Source: Semisulcospira habei (lineage: Eukaryota > Mollusca > Gastropoda > Semisulcospiridae). From it: a stretch of DNA of 64,000 bases. A program made the translations under genes and the position numbers. The DNA lies in contig BTPG01000006.1 of NCBI GenBank assembly GCA_036245525.1, forward strand, positions 90,321,504 to 90,385,503, in the 5' to 3' direction. Under the pieces are notes generated by a model. The model worked only from the letters and a program-made list of their open reading frames with translations, made no database searches and was not told the origin of the DNA. This document shows positions 52,476 through 62,483 of this stretch, one piece after another (positions within the stretch are counted from its first letter, which is position 1; each line of letters starts with the position of its first letter).

Positions 52476-52864
52476 CCAATGTGTATCCATGTTTCTTGGA
52501 CGGTGTTGGCTTTTGCTCGTTGAACGATGAACCAAGATTTCAGAAACGAAAATGTACGTACAGAGTGGCCGGGAAGGGGGTAATAATTTTATGAACGAAT
52601 TGCACTGCGTGGAGGCTGACTCCCAGTTTCATATGTTAACCGCATCACCCAGCGTCATGCCCCTGTGGCTTGACTCACTTCACGGCTCAAAGCTGAAACT
52701 GAGGTCACTATATCTGACACAAAAATCATATTTACCAGCACAACATCCATCAATGCTAGTCTTCCAAATACCTTCCCGCGTCTAGTGCATAAGTCGGTGT
52801 GTCATTGTTGTGAAGTGTATGATATCAAAACTTTGCACGTTTGAAAATCTATAGCGCTACGTTA

Positions 52865-53350
52865 GTGGAAAACCCATTAGAGACGTGCGGCATACGCGGA
52901 TATGTTGCCGCGCAACTTTTCCGCGTAGTAACTGTATACCGTACGTCTCGAACGAGTGATGTGCTATCTTTAGGATATTTAAAGCCATTTTTGATATGAA
53001 CCTGTATAACCATTTGAGACGTGCCACCTACGGATACCAGGCAACTAGCGCAAGAGCCACGGGGGCAGAAAACCGAAGCTGTGACAGTCACGTGACTCGG
53101 AGCGTCACGGGTATAAAGAATACTATAGCCTTCTGTACCTGTGACGCTCCGAGGCAGGGGCACAACTCTTCATATGACTGCCACAACTTCGGTGTTGTCT
53201 CCTGTGGAAGAGGCTTTATCTTTAGGATGAGTGTTTGAAGATCTTTTTTTATATGAACTTGTGTAACAATTTGAGTTGCACCACATACCGATACGCGACT
53301 GTTAGCCGCGTATCCGTTTGCACGTATTTGATGTGTCCATAAGCGCACAA
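52865..53350. repeat. cluster of family E-type palindromes with a nested 150-bp palindrome
   Basis: E-like ends (agagacgtgcggcatacgcg ... acgtctcgaacgag) at 52870-52960 and again at 53005 / 53255-53345 (tttgagttgcaccacatacc). Between them gagccacgg...gaagctgtgacagtc and cggagcgtcacgggta pair with acctgtgacgctccgagg and acaacttcggtgttgtc. Confidence 0.65.
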
Positions 53351-53405
53351 TCTCCGGGCGGTGAAGCCAGTACACTCCGGGCTTGAACGAAAACTGACTT
53401 TGCAG

Positions 53406-53629
53406 TTAAACCTTTTGAATTTCATCCTGATACACGCATTGCTCGAAATAAAATTTGACTATATTTCAAGTGGTGCCAGACTAGCTTGGCGCCTGAGGCG
53501 CCAAGCTATTCTGGCACCACCCTTGAACTAAAACGGTTGTGATCTCAATCTCCTAATCTGTACTGAATGTAGCCTTCATAGGGCAATATGCAATTTAAAA
53601 GAAATCAGACTCAGGATGCAATGGGTTAA
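53406..53629. repeat. family B element
   Basis: gttaaaccttttgaatttca left, caggatgcaatgggttaa right; left core-1 arm shortened by two to three bases. Confidence 0.82.
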
Positions 53630-53879
53630 AGAATAAAGACACGCCATACACATCTTGGACAAGCCATTTCAGCTTTTAACTGCCAGTATATAGATATATA
53701 TTTAATTTAGACTATGTCATTTCCTTGATGACTTTATAGGGCGCAGTGCTTGTGGACTTTATTTTCTAGTGGTTTGCATCACATTTGTTAGACATTATTT
53801 TGTACATAGGTGTCTCTGTCGATGCTGAATACCTTTAAATGTTTCACTTTCTTCCTGGTGTGAATTTCTCAACAAACCC

Positions 53880-54010
53880 AGTGCGCAAGACTGACTTTAT
53901 CGGACCTACCTTGGCGCACAGCTAAGCGTGGGCTGATGTTAGCCGAGGTAGGCTCGATGAACTTTTGCGCTTTTAAAAAAGGATTAGTAAAGTCAGTCTT
54001 GGTCTTGACC
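53880..54010. repeat. long imperfect palindrome
   Basis: gcaagactgactttatcgga / taaagtcagtcttggtc outer and gcctacctt-like gacctaccttggcgc / gccgaggtaggctcg inner arms around ctaagcgtgggctga. Confidence 0.65.
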
Positions 54011-54011
54011 G

Positions 54012-54325
54012 ATTTAACACCATGGCTGCATTTCCAGTTTTTGGAGGTGTCGCTGACCTAAGACTATGTACCGGTCGCACTGAGGCGATAGACTGACAAT
54101 GATAATTCAAGGGTAGTGCCAGATTCGGCTTGGCGCCACCAGGCGCCAAGCTAATCTGGCACTACCCTTGAATTATCATGGTCAGTCCACCTTCGCCTGT
54201 CCGGGGCGTTGGGGCTAAACGGGTTACCCCCCCCCCCCCCCCCCCCCACTTCTCTCCTTTGTGCATGCAGCCACCAGTACTGTGGAAAGTATCGGTGTCC
54301 ACTACATGCACATGGAAGGGGGCAT
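54012..54325. repeat. family A element followed by family G palindrome
   Basis: A ends ggggctaaacgggtta; the G start CCC has become a 22-nt poly-C run (54226-54247) before ctcctttgtgcatgcagcc. G right arm cactacatgcacatggaagg. Confidence 0.8.
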
Positions 54326-54385
54326 TGGGGGTGGGTGGATATTTATAATTAATAATGTTCTCCTGGTGATTTATAACATATCCTT

Positions 54386-54465
54386 TTAACTCATTCGCGG
54401 CCAACCGCATCCGGATGCGCGGCTTATGCCGCGCATCCAGATGCGGCTGGCCGCGAATGAGTTAA
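54386..54465. repeat. family E palindrome, TTAA-bounded
   Basis: TTAACTCATTCGCGGCCAAC to ggccgcgaatgagttaa, nearly perfect across 80 bp. Confidence 0.9.
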
Positions 54466-54787
54466 GAAGGTGGCAATGAATAATATTGTAGGTCTTGCAG
54501 CGAGAACACAATGAAGATGCCTTACTGCAGAATTCATTGATAGATTCACACATAAAATGCGCACAGTAAATTACAAGAATGATTTTGAATCTTTTGTCAT
54601 GTTTCATCCTTCCCTGGTAGATGTCAATTCTTTCCAATGTCATATACAGAGCAGAAGAAAAAACCCAGTTAAAATGTGCTTACATGAGCGCTTATAACTG
54701 AACATGGGCCAGGAGTAAGTGGCCCACGTGTAACTGAACTAGCATACTTGATTTTTTTCCTCCGATTTCCGATCAAATTGTAACAGA

Positions 54788-55337
54788 TTAATCCCTTCAC
54801 TGGCGGGACAGGCGAAAACCACCCATCTGCAAGAGGCATAGATCCACATGAGCCCCCGCAGTCGCGGGGGCTCATATGGCGGCTCTACTCAGATGCCTCT
54901 TGTTTGTAGGCACACATTGTATCAGTCATTTATATCCTTGGTCCTCAAGCGGCTGGGCTGTCTATCGGGTCAGTTTGCCGTTGTTGGACTTGGAGAGGGT
55001 TTATGTATGATCACTAACAGTGAAGGGTTAACCCTTTTCATCCTGATAAACTACTGCTTGAAATTAATGCGACTATGATAGTTCAAGGGTGGTGCCAGAA
55101 TAGCTTGGCGCCTGAGGCGCCAAGCTATTCTGGCACCACCCTTGAACCAAAACGGTTGAGTTGACCTGTCTCCTAATCCGTAATGTAGCCTTCATAGGAC
55201 AATACGCAATTTGTTTTCAAAATCAGCCGCAGGATGTAATGAGTTAACCCTTTGGCTGTCGGTAGCGCGACTAAGATGATTCCTGCCGGCATGTCACCTC
55301 TTAAAAAAAAAAGCGGCAGCGACAGTCAGAGGGTTAA
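54788..55337. repeat. chain of three elements, D-B-F, sharing TTAA junctions
   Basis: D 54788-55031 (TTAATCCCTTCACTGG to cagtgaagggttaa, core-2 with a partly rearranged right arm); B 55028-55247 (TTAACCCTTTTCATCCTG to caggatgtaatgagttaa); F 55244-55337 (TTAACCCTTTGGCTGTCGG to cagagggttaa). Each junction holds one TTAA. Confidence 0.9.
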
Positions 55338-55544
55338 TGCTTGTTGGCGCGCCGACACCGACACGCGGCACAGACACATGCAAGACGTATAGATGATGCT
55401 GTGTTATGTTCACGAGAGGAATATAAGCATTCATAATAGTTTTTACTTGGTTGTAATGTTTGCATGGATGACACGTAGAGACATGTCTAATAAAAATGAA
55501 CATGTATGGAGTGTGTGTGTTTGTTTCATCGTGTGTCTCAGTAC

Positions 55545-55546
<2 letters not shown>

Positions 55547-55600
<54 letters not shown>

Positions 55601-55674
55601 TGCATAGCAAATCGGTTTCGGGGGGGGGGGGGGGGGGGTTCCAAGGATTCCGGCCCCCCTCCCCCCCCCCCCCC
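55547..55674 (+). repeat. (TG)n microsatellite followed by poly-G and poly-C tracts
   Basis: TG to about 55598, G run 55620-55638, then ttccaaggattccgg and a C-rich run to 55674. Confidence 0.93.
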
Positions 55675-55724
55675 AGCCAAAATTGGTTTAACTAATTACT
55701 TCCCGAAGCTAATTTTTTTTTAAT

Positions 55725-55905
55725 TGCTTATTGTTTTGTGAAGGCTACATTACAGAATAGGAGATCGTTCGGCCGTTTTAGTTCAAGGGTGGTGCCAGAA
55801 TAGCTTGGCGCCTCAGGTGCCAAGCTATTCTGGCACCACCCTTGAACTATCAGCCAACTCAAATTTATTTTAAGCAACGGGTGTATCAGGTTGAAAAGGA
55901 TTGGA
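55725..55905. repeat. family B element in inverse orientation
   Basis: gaaggctacattacagaata left, core-1 around ctcagg, right caagctattctggcaccacc then gtgtatcaggttgaaaagga. Confidence 0.8.
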
Positions 55906-55959
55906 ATACTATATAAAAGTCCCTTTATAGGGGGGTTTGGAACCCCCCTCACACCCCTA

Positions 55960-56778
55960 TCCGCCCTCTCCCCACGCTGTTTGATTTTAGGCGGATGGGA
56001 ATGTAGGACTGACGTCGGTAGACCCACGCTGTTTGATTTTTCGGCCGCTGGGAAGCAAGGTCTGCAGGCGCCAGGAGGCGTTTTGTGTCAGGCTGAAGGT
56101 CCCAAACACAAAGTTGCCCCCCCCCCCCCCTCTCCACCCCCCAACCCCCTTTTCCGTATGCGGCTAATTATGTTCTCGGTACAGGAAAAGCATCAATATG
56201 TGAGGGGGGGGAAAAAACGTCATTTTCGTAACATTCTGGCTAACCCCGGAAAAGGCAGGTTCCCAGGTGCCTTGCCCGACAACTGACAGGACAGCTGGAC
56301 CATTCTGTGACTTGTGAGTGAGTGCAATTCGGATGCGTACGAGCTGGGAACGTTACCGCAAACGAGCCCGGTCGGGGTTAATCATTTGCCACTTTACCGC
56401 AGATGTTAAGCAGACGAGAACGCATTCTTTGGGAGTAAAAAGATACACCAATCCCTTTTTTTGAAAAAAGAAGAAACCGTATTTCAAGCAGATTTTCTTA
56501 GGCAGGGGAGAATCGCGGGGGGGTGGGGGGGGGGTGGGGGGGTGGGGGGGGGAATCCTAGGGGTTCCGGACCCCCTCCCCCCCCCCCCCATCCACCCAAA
56601 AGTGTTTAAAATGCTGTAACAAAGCCCCCCACCCCACCCCACCCCCCATTTCAGGTGATTAACTTTGGGCGAGTTTCCACACACACACATACGCTACAGC
56701 CCCTCCCCCCTCCCCTTTTGCTTGATATTTTGGCGAAAGTGAAGTGTTGACACACATACGCCTTTTCCTCTACCCCCC

Positions 56779-56809
<31 letters not shown>

Positions 56810-56915
56810 ACACACACCTCCCACCGTTTGATTTTTCGGCCACTGGAAGGTCTGCCTTCTGGGAGGCCTTTTGTGTCAGGTTGAAGGTCCCAAACCGGCA
56901 AAAATTTGGACCCCC
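55960..56915 (+). repeat. family P dispersed unit with C-rich tracts
   Basis: gtttgatttttcggccgctg...gcgttttgtgtcaggctgaa at 55976-56105 and gtttgatttttcggccactg...ccttttgtgtcaggttgaag at 56825-56895; also 51680-51750. Poly-C and poly-G patches (56515-56600, 56775-56800) lie between. Confidence 0.75.
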
Positions 56916-57179
56916 CCCTCTCCCCCCCCCTGAAGGTAATTGATTACCCCCCCCCCCCCCTTTGTTCGGCAGTTCTGTTCCAGAATTGTGTTTGCCAGTA
57001 CGAGGTTCAATAGTGCTGTAAGAGGTTCAAGAGTGATGTGCTGTACGATGTTCAACTATTCAACGGCGCGGTACGAAGGCTTTAGGTACACTCCATATGG
57101 GTGAGCATGAGAGTTCAAGGTATAGCCCAACACACATTCCCGTAAGTAGCCGCAGTGTGAAAACAGAAAAGCTTGGTCA

Positions 57180-57460
57180 TGTGCAGCGTAACACAAGACA
57201 CTGTATATCATATACAGTGTCACATTCACTTTAACTCATTCTACCCCAGACACACCACAGCAAGGTAAGGATCGACCATGACAGTTCAAGGGTGATGCCA
57301 GAATACCCGGCTATTCTGGCATCACCCTTGAACTATCATGGTCGATCTGTGTCCTGCACTGCAATGCAGTCTTCAAAGAACAACGGCAAAATTTGGGGAT
57401 TTCGGTCTTGGGGTACAATGAGTTAACACAAGACACTGTATGTCACATGCAGTGTCACCT
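57180..57460. repeat. family L element (57231-57426) flanked by two copies of a small palindrome
   Basis: L: TTAACTCATTCTACCCC to gggtacaatgagttaa, with core-1 shortened to ccagaata/tattctgg. Flanks: acacaagacactgtatatca and acacaagacactgtatgtca, each followed by its inverse cagtgtcac. Confidence 0.85.
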
Positions 57461-57692
57461 AAAAATATGCGATAGTGCCGACCACTTCAGCTAAAATTAT
57501 AGTATTGTACAAGAAGAATAAGAGCAGTAATCTTTCCGAAGATTAACTAAAGTTATGGAACTCTAAAGGAAATAGATAAGAAAGCTGAACGTGAGTCATG
57601 CACCGGCAATAATAATCTTGAAAGAAAAATATAAGTTAGGCATGTATTGCCATGCATTATCAACTCATGTCCTGAGCATTTTGCCGAGTGGG

Positions 57693-57772
57693 TTAACTCA
57701 TTCGAGACGAACGGCATCCGGATACGCGGCTTAAGCCGCGTATCCGGATGCCGTTCGTCTCGAATATTTTAA
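57693..57772. repeat. family E palindrome, TTAA-bounded
   Basis: TTAACTCATTCGAGACGAAC to gttcgtctcgaatattttaa; inner 60 bp perfect around cggcttaagccg. Confidence 0.9.
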
Positions 57773-58061
57773 GACGAGTATTGAACAAAAGATACTATCT
57801 AATGAAGACACTAATTGACGATTCCGGAAATCAGAAGTAGGTGGAAATTGCGATATCGCATGTTTGCCCGGGCTTTTAATCCACGGTTTCCGTCGAAACA
57901 CGTGCAGTTTGGCGGGGGCTTTTTGTTCTTTTTTTTTTTTCTTTTTTTTTTTCCCGTCGAAGAAACGTGCAATTTTGATGTAGTTCTGATTTGGGACTCA
58001 TATCGTCTATTATATTTTGCTTTTTTTAAATACTGGTTCTTGGTCGTCACACACAAACACA

Positions 58062-58063
58062 CT

Positions 58064-58151
<88 letters not shown>

Positions 58152-58170
58152 ACACACACACGCACACACG
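58062..58170 (+). repeat. (CA)n microsatellite with CG patch
   Basis: About 36 CA units, then (CG)6 and more CA. Confidence 0.96.
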
Positions 58171-58447
58171 CGTATACAACCACCACCACCACCAATATCA
58201 TGTGCAAAACTATTTGATATGGGTGCATACGTAACATTTTATGGAACCCCCCCCCCCCCTCGCCAATCATTTAAAACAAACATTATTCCAATACTTTTAA
58301 TTAAAAGCACAAATGTCGAACACTTAGATTTAAATGTAACCACTCCCAAACCGCCCCCACAGCCACAGGCTCCCATGAACACGCTAATGAAGACATTGTC
58401 AACAGCTAAACCACTTTGTTCTTTAAATCTTTTGAAATACACAAACC

Positions 58448-58529
58448 TTAACACATTTGAGACGACAAGCATGCGGACACGCGGCTGTTCGCCGCGTGTC
58501 CGCATGCTCGTCGTCTCAAATGAGTTAGA
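58448..58529. repeat. family E palindrome
   Basis: TTAACACATTTGAGACGACA to tgtcgtctcaaatgagtta-like end; perfect gcatgcggacacgcggc arms around tgttc. Confidence 0.88.
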
Positions 58530-58634
58530 TAAGTTAAACTGAAACTAAAACTGAAGAACATGACTTGCTGCAAATACACTCTGTGTAAACATGAAAGTAA
58601 CACTGAACGGTGCACTATATGCCATCGTACGCGA

Positions 58635-58687
58635 AATGCTTTCACGATCTTTCAGGTTCAATCTGAAAGATCGTGAAAGCATTTCAC
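58635..58687. repeat. perfect 23-nt-arm hairpin just after the zinc-finger stop codon
   Basis: gaaatgctttcacgatcttt and its complement around gttcaat. On the - strand it begins 3-5 nt after the TAA, so it would be in the 3' UTR. Confidence 0.85.
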
Positions 58688-58689
58688 TT

Positions 58690-59205
58690 TTACGATGTGC
58701 ACGTTTTTATGTGTCTTGCAAGATCGGCTGATCCTCGATACTGCTTCCCACAGATGAGACACATGAAGAAAACACCTTCGTGCCTGTGCCGTTTGTGGTC
58801 GCTGAGAGCTGTCCTAGTCTTAAAAGACACGGAACACGTCGAGCAGGAGTACGCGCAGGTACCGCATCTTTTGTTGTGGTCACTCAGATATGACCCCGAT
58901 GCAAATCTCTTCCCGCAACTGCCACAGATAAATGGTTTGTGCTTCAAGTGAATATTGTTTTGATGCATCTTGAACAGCTCGGGCCGCTTGAAGATAATGA
59001 GACATTCAGGACATGTGACTTCTGGTTCGTTGCCATGCAGTCTTCTTTTATGTCTGGTCAGAGCACTTTTAGTAGAAAGAGTGATGCCACATTCGTCACA
59101 AATTTCTCGGTCTGCAGTTTTCTTACGGTTTCTGCATTCCGTCTCTTCTCCGGCTTCACCATCAGGGACAGTCTCTGAACTAGACTGTATAGCCTCTCCG
59201 TCCAT
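58690..59205 (-). CDS. C2H2/C2HC zinc-finger protein, last coding exon (171 aa if ATG 59205 is the start)
   Basis: Likely a nuclear nucleic-acid-binding protein; target unknown. After an acidic lead (MDGEAIQSSSETVPDGEAGE) come five fingers: ICDECG...HKRRLH, TCPECL...HQNNIH, ICGSCG...HNKRC, SCSTCS...HKRHRH and MCLICG...HIKTC. Fingers 3 and 5 end in Cys (C2HC). The - strand sequence cctttgttttacag runs directly into ATG at 59205, so this is either the first coding exon after a 5' UTR intron or an internal exon with more coding sequence upstream; the frame stays open without in-frame stops to 59310. It ends in TAA next to a perfect hairpin. Confidence 0.85.
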   Translation of the reverse strand: MDGEAIQSSSETVPDGEAGEETECRNRKKTADREICDECGITLSTKSALTRHKRRLHGNEPEVTCPECLIIFKRPELFKMHQNNIHLKHKPFICGSCGKRFASGSYLSDHNKRCGTCAYSCSTCSVSFKTRTALSDHKRHRHEGVFFMCLICGKQYRGSADLARHIKTCTS

Positions 59206-59402
59206 CTGTAAAACAAAGGTTTTATTTACATTAGAACTTGACCACACCCACTGAACATCAAACGGAAAGAAAAGAAAGAATTCAGCGGAATCAGTGCCAG
59301 TACTAATCATTTGGGAACACTACTAACTAAAGTAGGCCGCCGTAAAGCACTGTAGAAAGAACTATGAGTTATTGACCAATTATCATATACAGACCTAGCT
59401 GG

Positions 59403-59576
59403 TTAACCCAATACTGACATCCTGAGCCTGATTTTGTACAATTTGCTTATTGTCCTATGAAGGCTACATTACAGATTAGGGGATAGATGAACAGTTTTAG
59501 TTCGAGGGTGGCACCACCCTTGAACTATCAGTCTAATTTATTTCAAGCAATGGGGTATCAGGATGAAAAGGGTTAA
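59403..59576. repeat. family B element with core deleted, TTAA-bounded
   Basis: TTAACCCAATACTGACATCC to ggatgaaaagggttaa. Core-1 reduced to gttcgagggtggcaccaccc then ttgaac. Confidence 0.85.
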
Positions 59577-59827
59577 CTGCTCCCACTCACTAAGTTCCCC
59601 CCCCCCCTCCCTCCTTAAAAACTTCTTCCCTATCCCTTTTTTCTACGGCTTGACAACTTAATATCTCATCGTTGTTCAATAATGCACAGTTTTTCCCCCT
59701 GGCAGTCAGCCATTTTCTTTCGTTTAATCCTACAGTTTTGACTGCAACCCCTTCCGCTTTTTAGCAGGCGCTCTCTTAGGATGCATGGGGATTTAGCTCT
59801 AGGTGGAGGCATGGAATGTATGCCCAT

Positions 59828-59828
<1 letters not shown>

Positions 59829-59863
<35 letters not shown>

Positions 59864-59890
59864 AACAACAACAAAAAAAAAAAAAAAAAC
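59829..59890 (+). repeat. poly-A rich tract
   Basis: A33 followed by aacaacaacaac and A17. Confidence 0.93.
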
Positions 59891-59997
59891 AACCCCAAAG
59901 TAAAATGTAGTTTGCTGATGAGTTCCCCTAGACTGAAACAGCAGTCGGCACACCGGCATTTACAATCTAGACCATGCAAAAGACCAGTAGCAAAACG

Positions 59998-60085
59998 ACT
60001 TTGGGCTCACGACGGCCGCAGTGGGCCCGCGCCGCACGGCTGTTCACCGCGGCCTCGTGGGCCCCAGGACCTTTGCTTACCGGGA
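59998..60085. repeat. family J palindrome
   Basis: gggctcacgacggccgcagt / accgcggcctcgtgggccc, then aggacctttgcttac as in the copy at 47360. Confidence 0.7.
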
Positions 60086-61019
60086 CTAGACCTGAATTTC
60101 CATGTCATGTATCAAGTGGCTGGAAATCCAGTGAATGCGCAGATACGCCCCCATTGGGAGGTAGGGGTAGGGGGTAGGGGGTTGATAACTTCGGCATTCA
60201 CTGCAAAAACAGCCAAAAGTTTACTTTGTAACCCCCCCCCCCCCACCCCCAGGTACACGCTTTAAACTTGAGGAAACTCTTTGTTTTAAAAGATGTATTT
60301 TAGTTTGAGAGAGCCACAGAGCATATTTGAATTGGGTGGGTAATTGAACTGAAAAAAATATATGTTTATAGAAAGTCGTTTGACCAGCGTTTGAGTCCTT
60401 AATTTTCGTTAAATTCACTTTTTAAAAAAAAGTGGATATAGCTACCTTCCAGAAAGACATTGGGTGAGTTTGTTAGCCCGCTTTTAGGTCTTCAAAATAA
60501 GTCCGCAGGAAAAAAATGTCGAAAGTAAAAATCATCGACTTCGAGAAGAATCTGACAGTGACGGTGACGTAAATGCATCTGACAAGTGAGTGTTACAAAG
60601 TGTCGCTGAATCACCATACACGTCAGTGTTGTACATGAATTGACGCAATGCTCTTTCTGACCAATATAGGAAGACAGCCTCTACGGTTTCGGCTCACGTG
60701 CGATAGCAAAAACTGAGTCTATGTTTTAGCATAAGGGTGTGTCTCGCTAGCATTACGTATCACGAGAACTACGTAACGATTGATAGCACTATGATCGCTA
60801 GCACTACATGTCAATAGATCTACGTGTCGATATCAATAAGGCTTTCAAAGTACACAAGTCTACGTGTCATTAGCACTACTTGTCGGTAGATCTATTTCGG
60901 CTGTAGTGCTATCGGTACGCAGTGCTACCGCCACGTTCTAATGACCAATACCACACATTATAAGATGAGGAAGTTCATCCCAAAGTATGTCGTATTGTTT
61001 GGAGCTCACATGCGTCTTT

Positions 61020-61480
61020 CTTTTAGGAACATTTTGTTCATACTTTTAAGCTTATCCTTCTGATCCATTTCCCTTCTCTCTAAGCCAACCTCTAATCAAC
61101 ATAGACGTCAGCGCACACAAATAAAGACGGACACACGGCGCTTCCCGCCATTTGTATGCTCTGTGGGCTCGTGATGCGACAAGAATTCTGAAGAAGAATA
61201 GCACGAGCAGCAAAATGACGTCACTATAAGCTTCACGTCATCGCATCGCTAGTCTCACACAGCCACTTCCAGGGCTGACCGTTTGATGGGCGTGTATAGT
61301 TGCTCCAAAACTTGCAAAAAAGAATGAATTCAGCCGAGTTGAAGAGGTACAACAATTGATTACGGACTTATTCAATATCTCCCTTTAATCTAGCTGTATG
61401 CAAAGTATCTAGTAAGAATAACAAAAATATGAACTCAATTGCTGATCAGTCGGTGAAACGGCCATTTTCTTGTCAACGTG
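61020..61480. mobile_element. second, internally deleted family K copy, inverted relative to 34799
   Basis: aataaagacggacacacggc, gaagaagaatagcacgagca, aatatctccctttaatctag and gtcggtgaaacggccatttt match the complement of parts of 35210-36210. About half of the middle is missing and the termini are not clear. Confidence 0.75.
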
Positions 61481-61591
61481 TAATGTAATTTAAAAAAAAA
61501 AAAAAAACCTGCTTCGGGAGAATTCACTGACGTAGGGAAAATATCCTGAAGTTTCAAGATTGTCTGTACACAAATGCGGGTCTAGTCGCTG

Positions 61592-61635
<44 letters not shown>

Positions 61636-61641
61636 CACACG

Positions 61642-61695
<54 letters not shown>

Positions 61696-61708
61696 ACACA
61701 CACGCACG

Positions 61709-61783
<75 letters not shown>
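61592..61783 (+). repeat. (CA)n microsatellite, about 190 bp
   Basis: Mostly CA, with ggcacacggc and gcacgcacgc interruptions. Confidence 0.97.
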
Positions 61784-62480
61784 GAGAGACCTGAGAGCCT
61801 TGACCCTGGATGCAGGCACTTCCTAGGGCCCGAGGTATGTCCTAAGGCATCAAGAGTGGAACTCGAGCTAAAGGCTCACAGAGCACAAAGAAAGGATTTC
61901 CTTATATTGCCTCTGTAAGCTACGTAGGCTATCATGTACACCCGCAGTACGGTCAAAGGTGGCAGATATCGGCCAATCTCTTAACCGACAGCGTGTCTTG
62001 CACAGCAAAAGTAAGTCACCGAGGCCTCAACAGATCAACTTGCGCCAACGGCTCCCTCTGCGGAGCACAATGGTACGAGTCCTCCCTGATTTAGCTTCCA
62101 CACCACCTATGCAGACATAGTATTTGGAACCCAGGGTGGACAAGAAAGGCCCGAGACCCTTGACATGATTGGTGCATGCAGGGAGTTCCTAGGGCCAGAC
62201 CAGAGGGCCGAGACATCAAGGGTGGGACTTGCGGCAAAGGCGCCCGTCGCAGAGCACAACGACAGTTTTTTTTTCCTTATATAGTCTCTATAAGCTTTTC
62301 CGGACAAATTGGTTTGGAGTCCAGCGTGCACAAGAGACCCGAGAACCTTGACCCTGGATGCAGGCACTTCCTAGGGCCCGAGGTATGTACTGAGGCACCA
62401 AGAGTGCAACTCGCGCCAAAGACGCCCGTGGCAGAGCACAAGGAAAGCTTTTCCTTATATAGCCTCGGTGGCGCAGCGGA
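61783..62480 (+). repeat. diverged repeat of about 150 bp, three copies
   Basis: Copies begin near 61783, 62140 and 62328: acctgagagccttgaccctg...cacttcctagggcccgaggt...cagagcacaa...ttccttatat. Copy 3 runs to the edge of the 89-bp array. Confidence 0.8.
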
Positions 62481-62483
62481 TTT

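Larger units (their letters stand above)
45145..58689. other. 13.5 kb repeat-rich intergenic region, no gene recognised
   Basis: Apart from the elements listed, the unique-looking stretches (45930-46200, 46690-47040, 47130-47355, 52560-52860, 53640-53880, 57430-57690) show no coding frame with recognisable features. Near 45270-45400 two F-like arms (gtcggtagttgtg, gtcattagcagtcgagg) each end in ggttaaac. Confidence 0.6.

Noticed and set aside
52996..53238. Pair of overlapping frames on both strands
   Set aside because: They are the two strands of the nested palindrome in the E cluster.
61490..61826. Cys-Val and His-Thr repeat frames
   Set aside because: Translations of a CA microsatellite; the same applies to 47045, 55547 and 58062.
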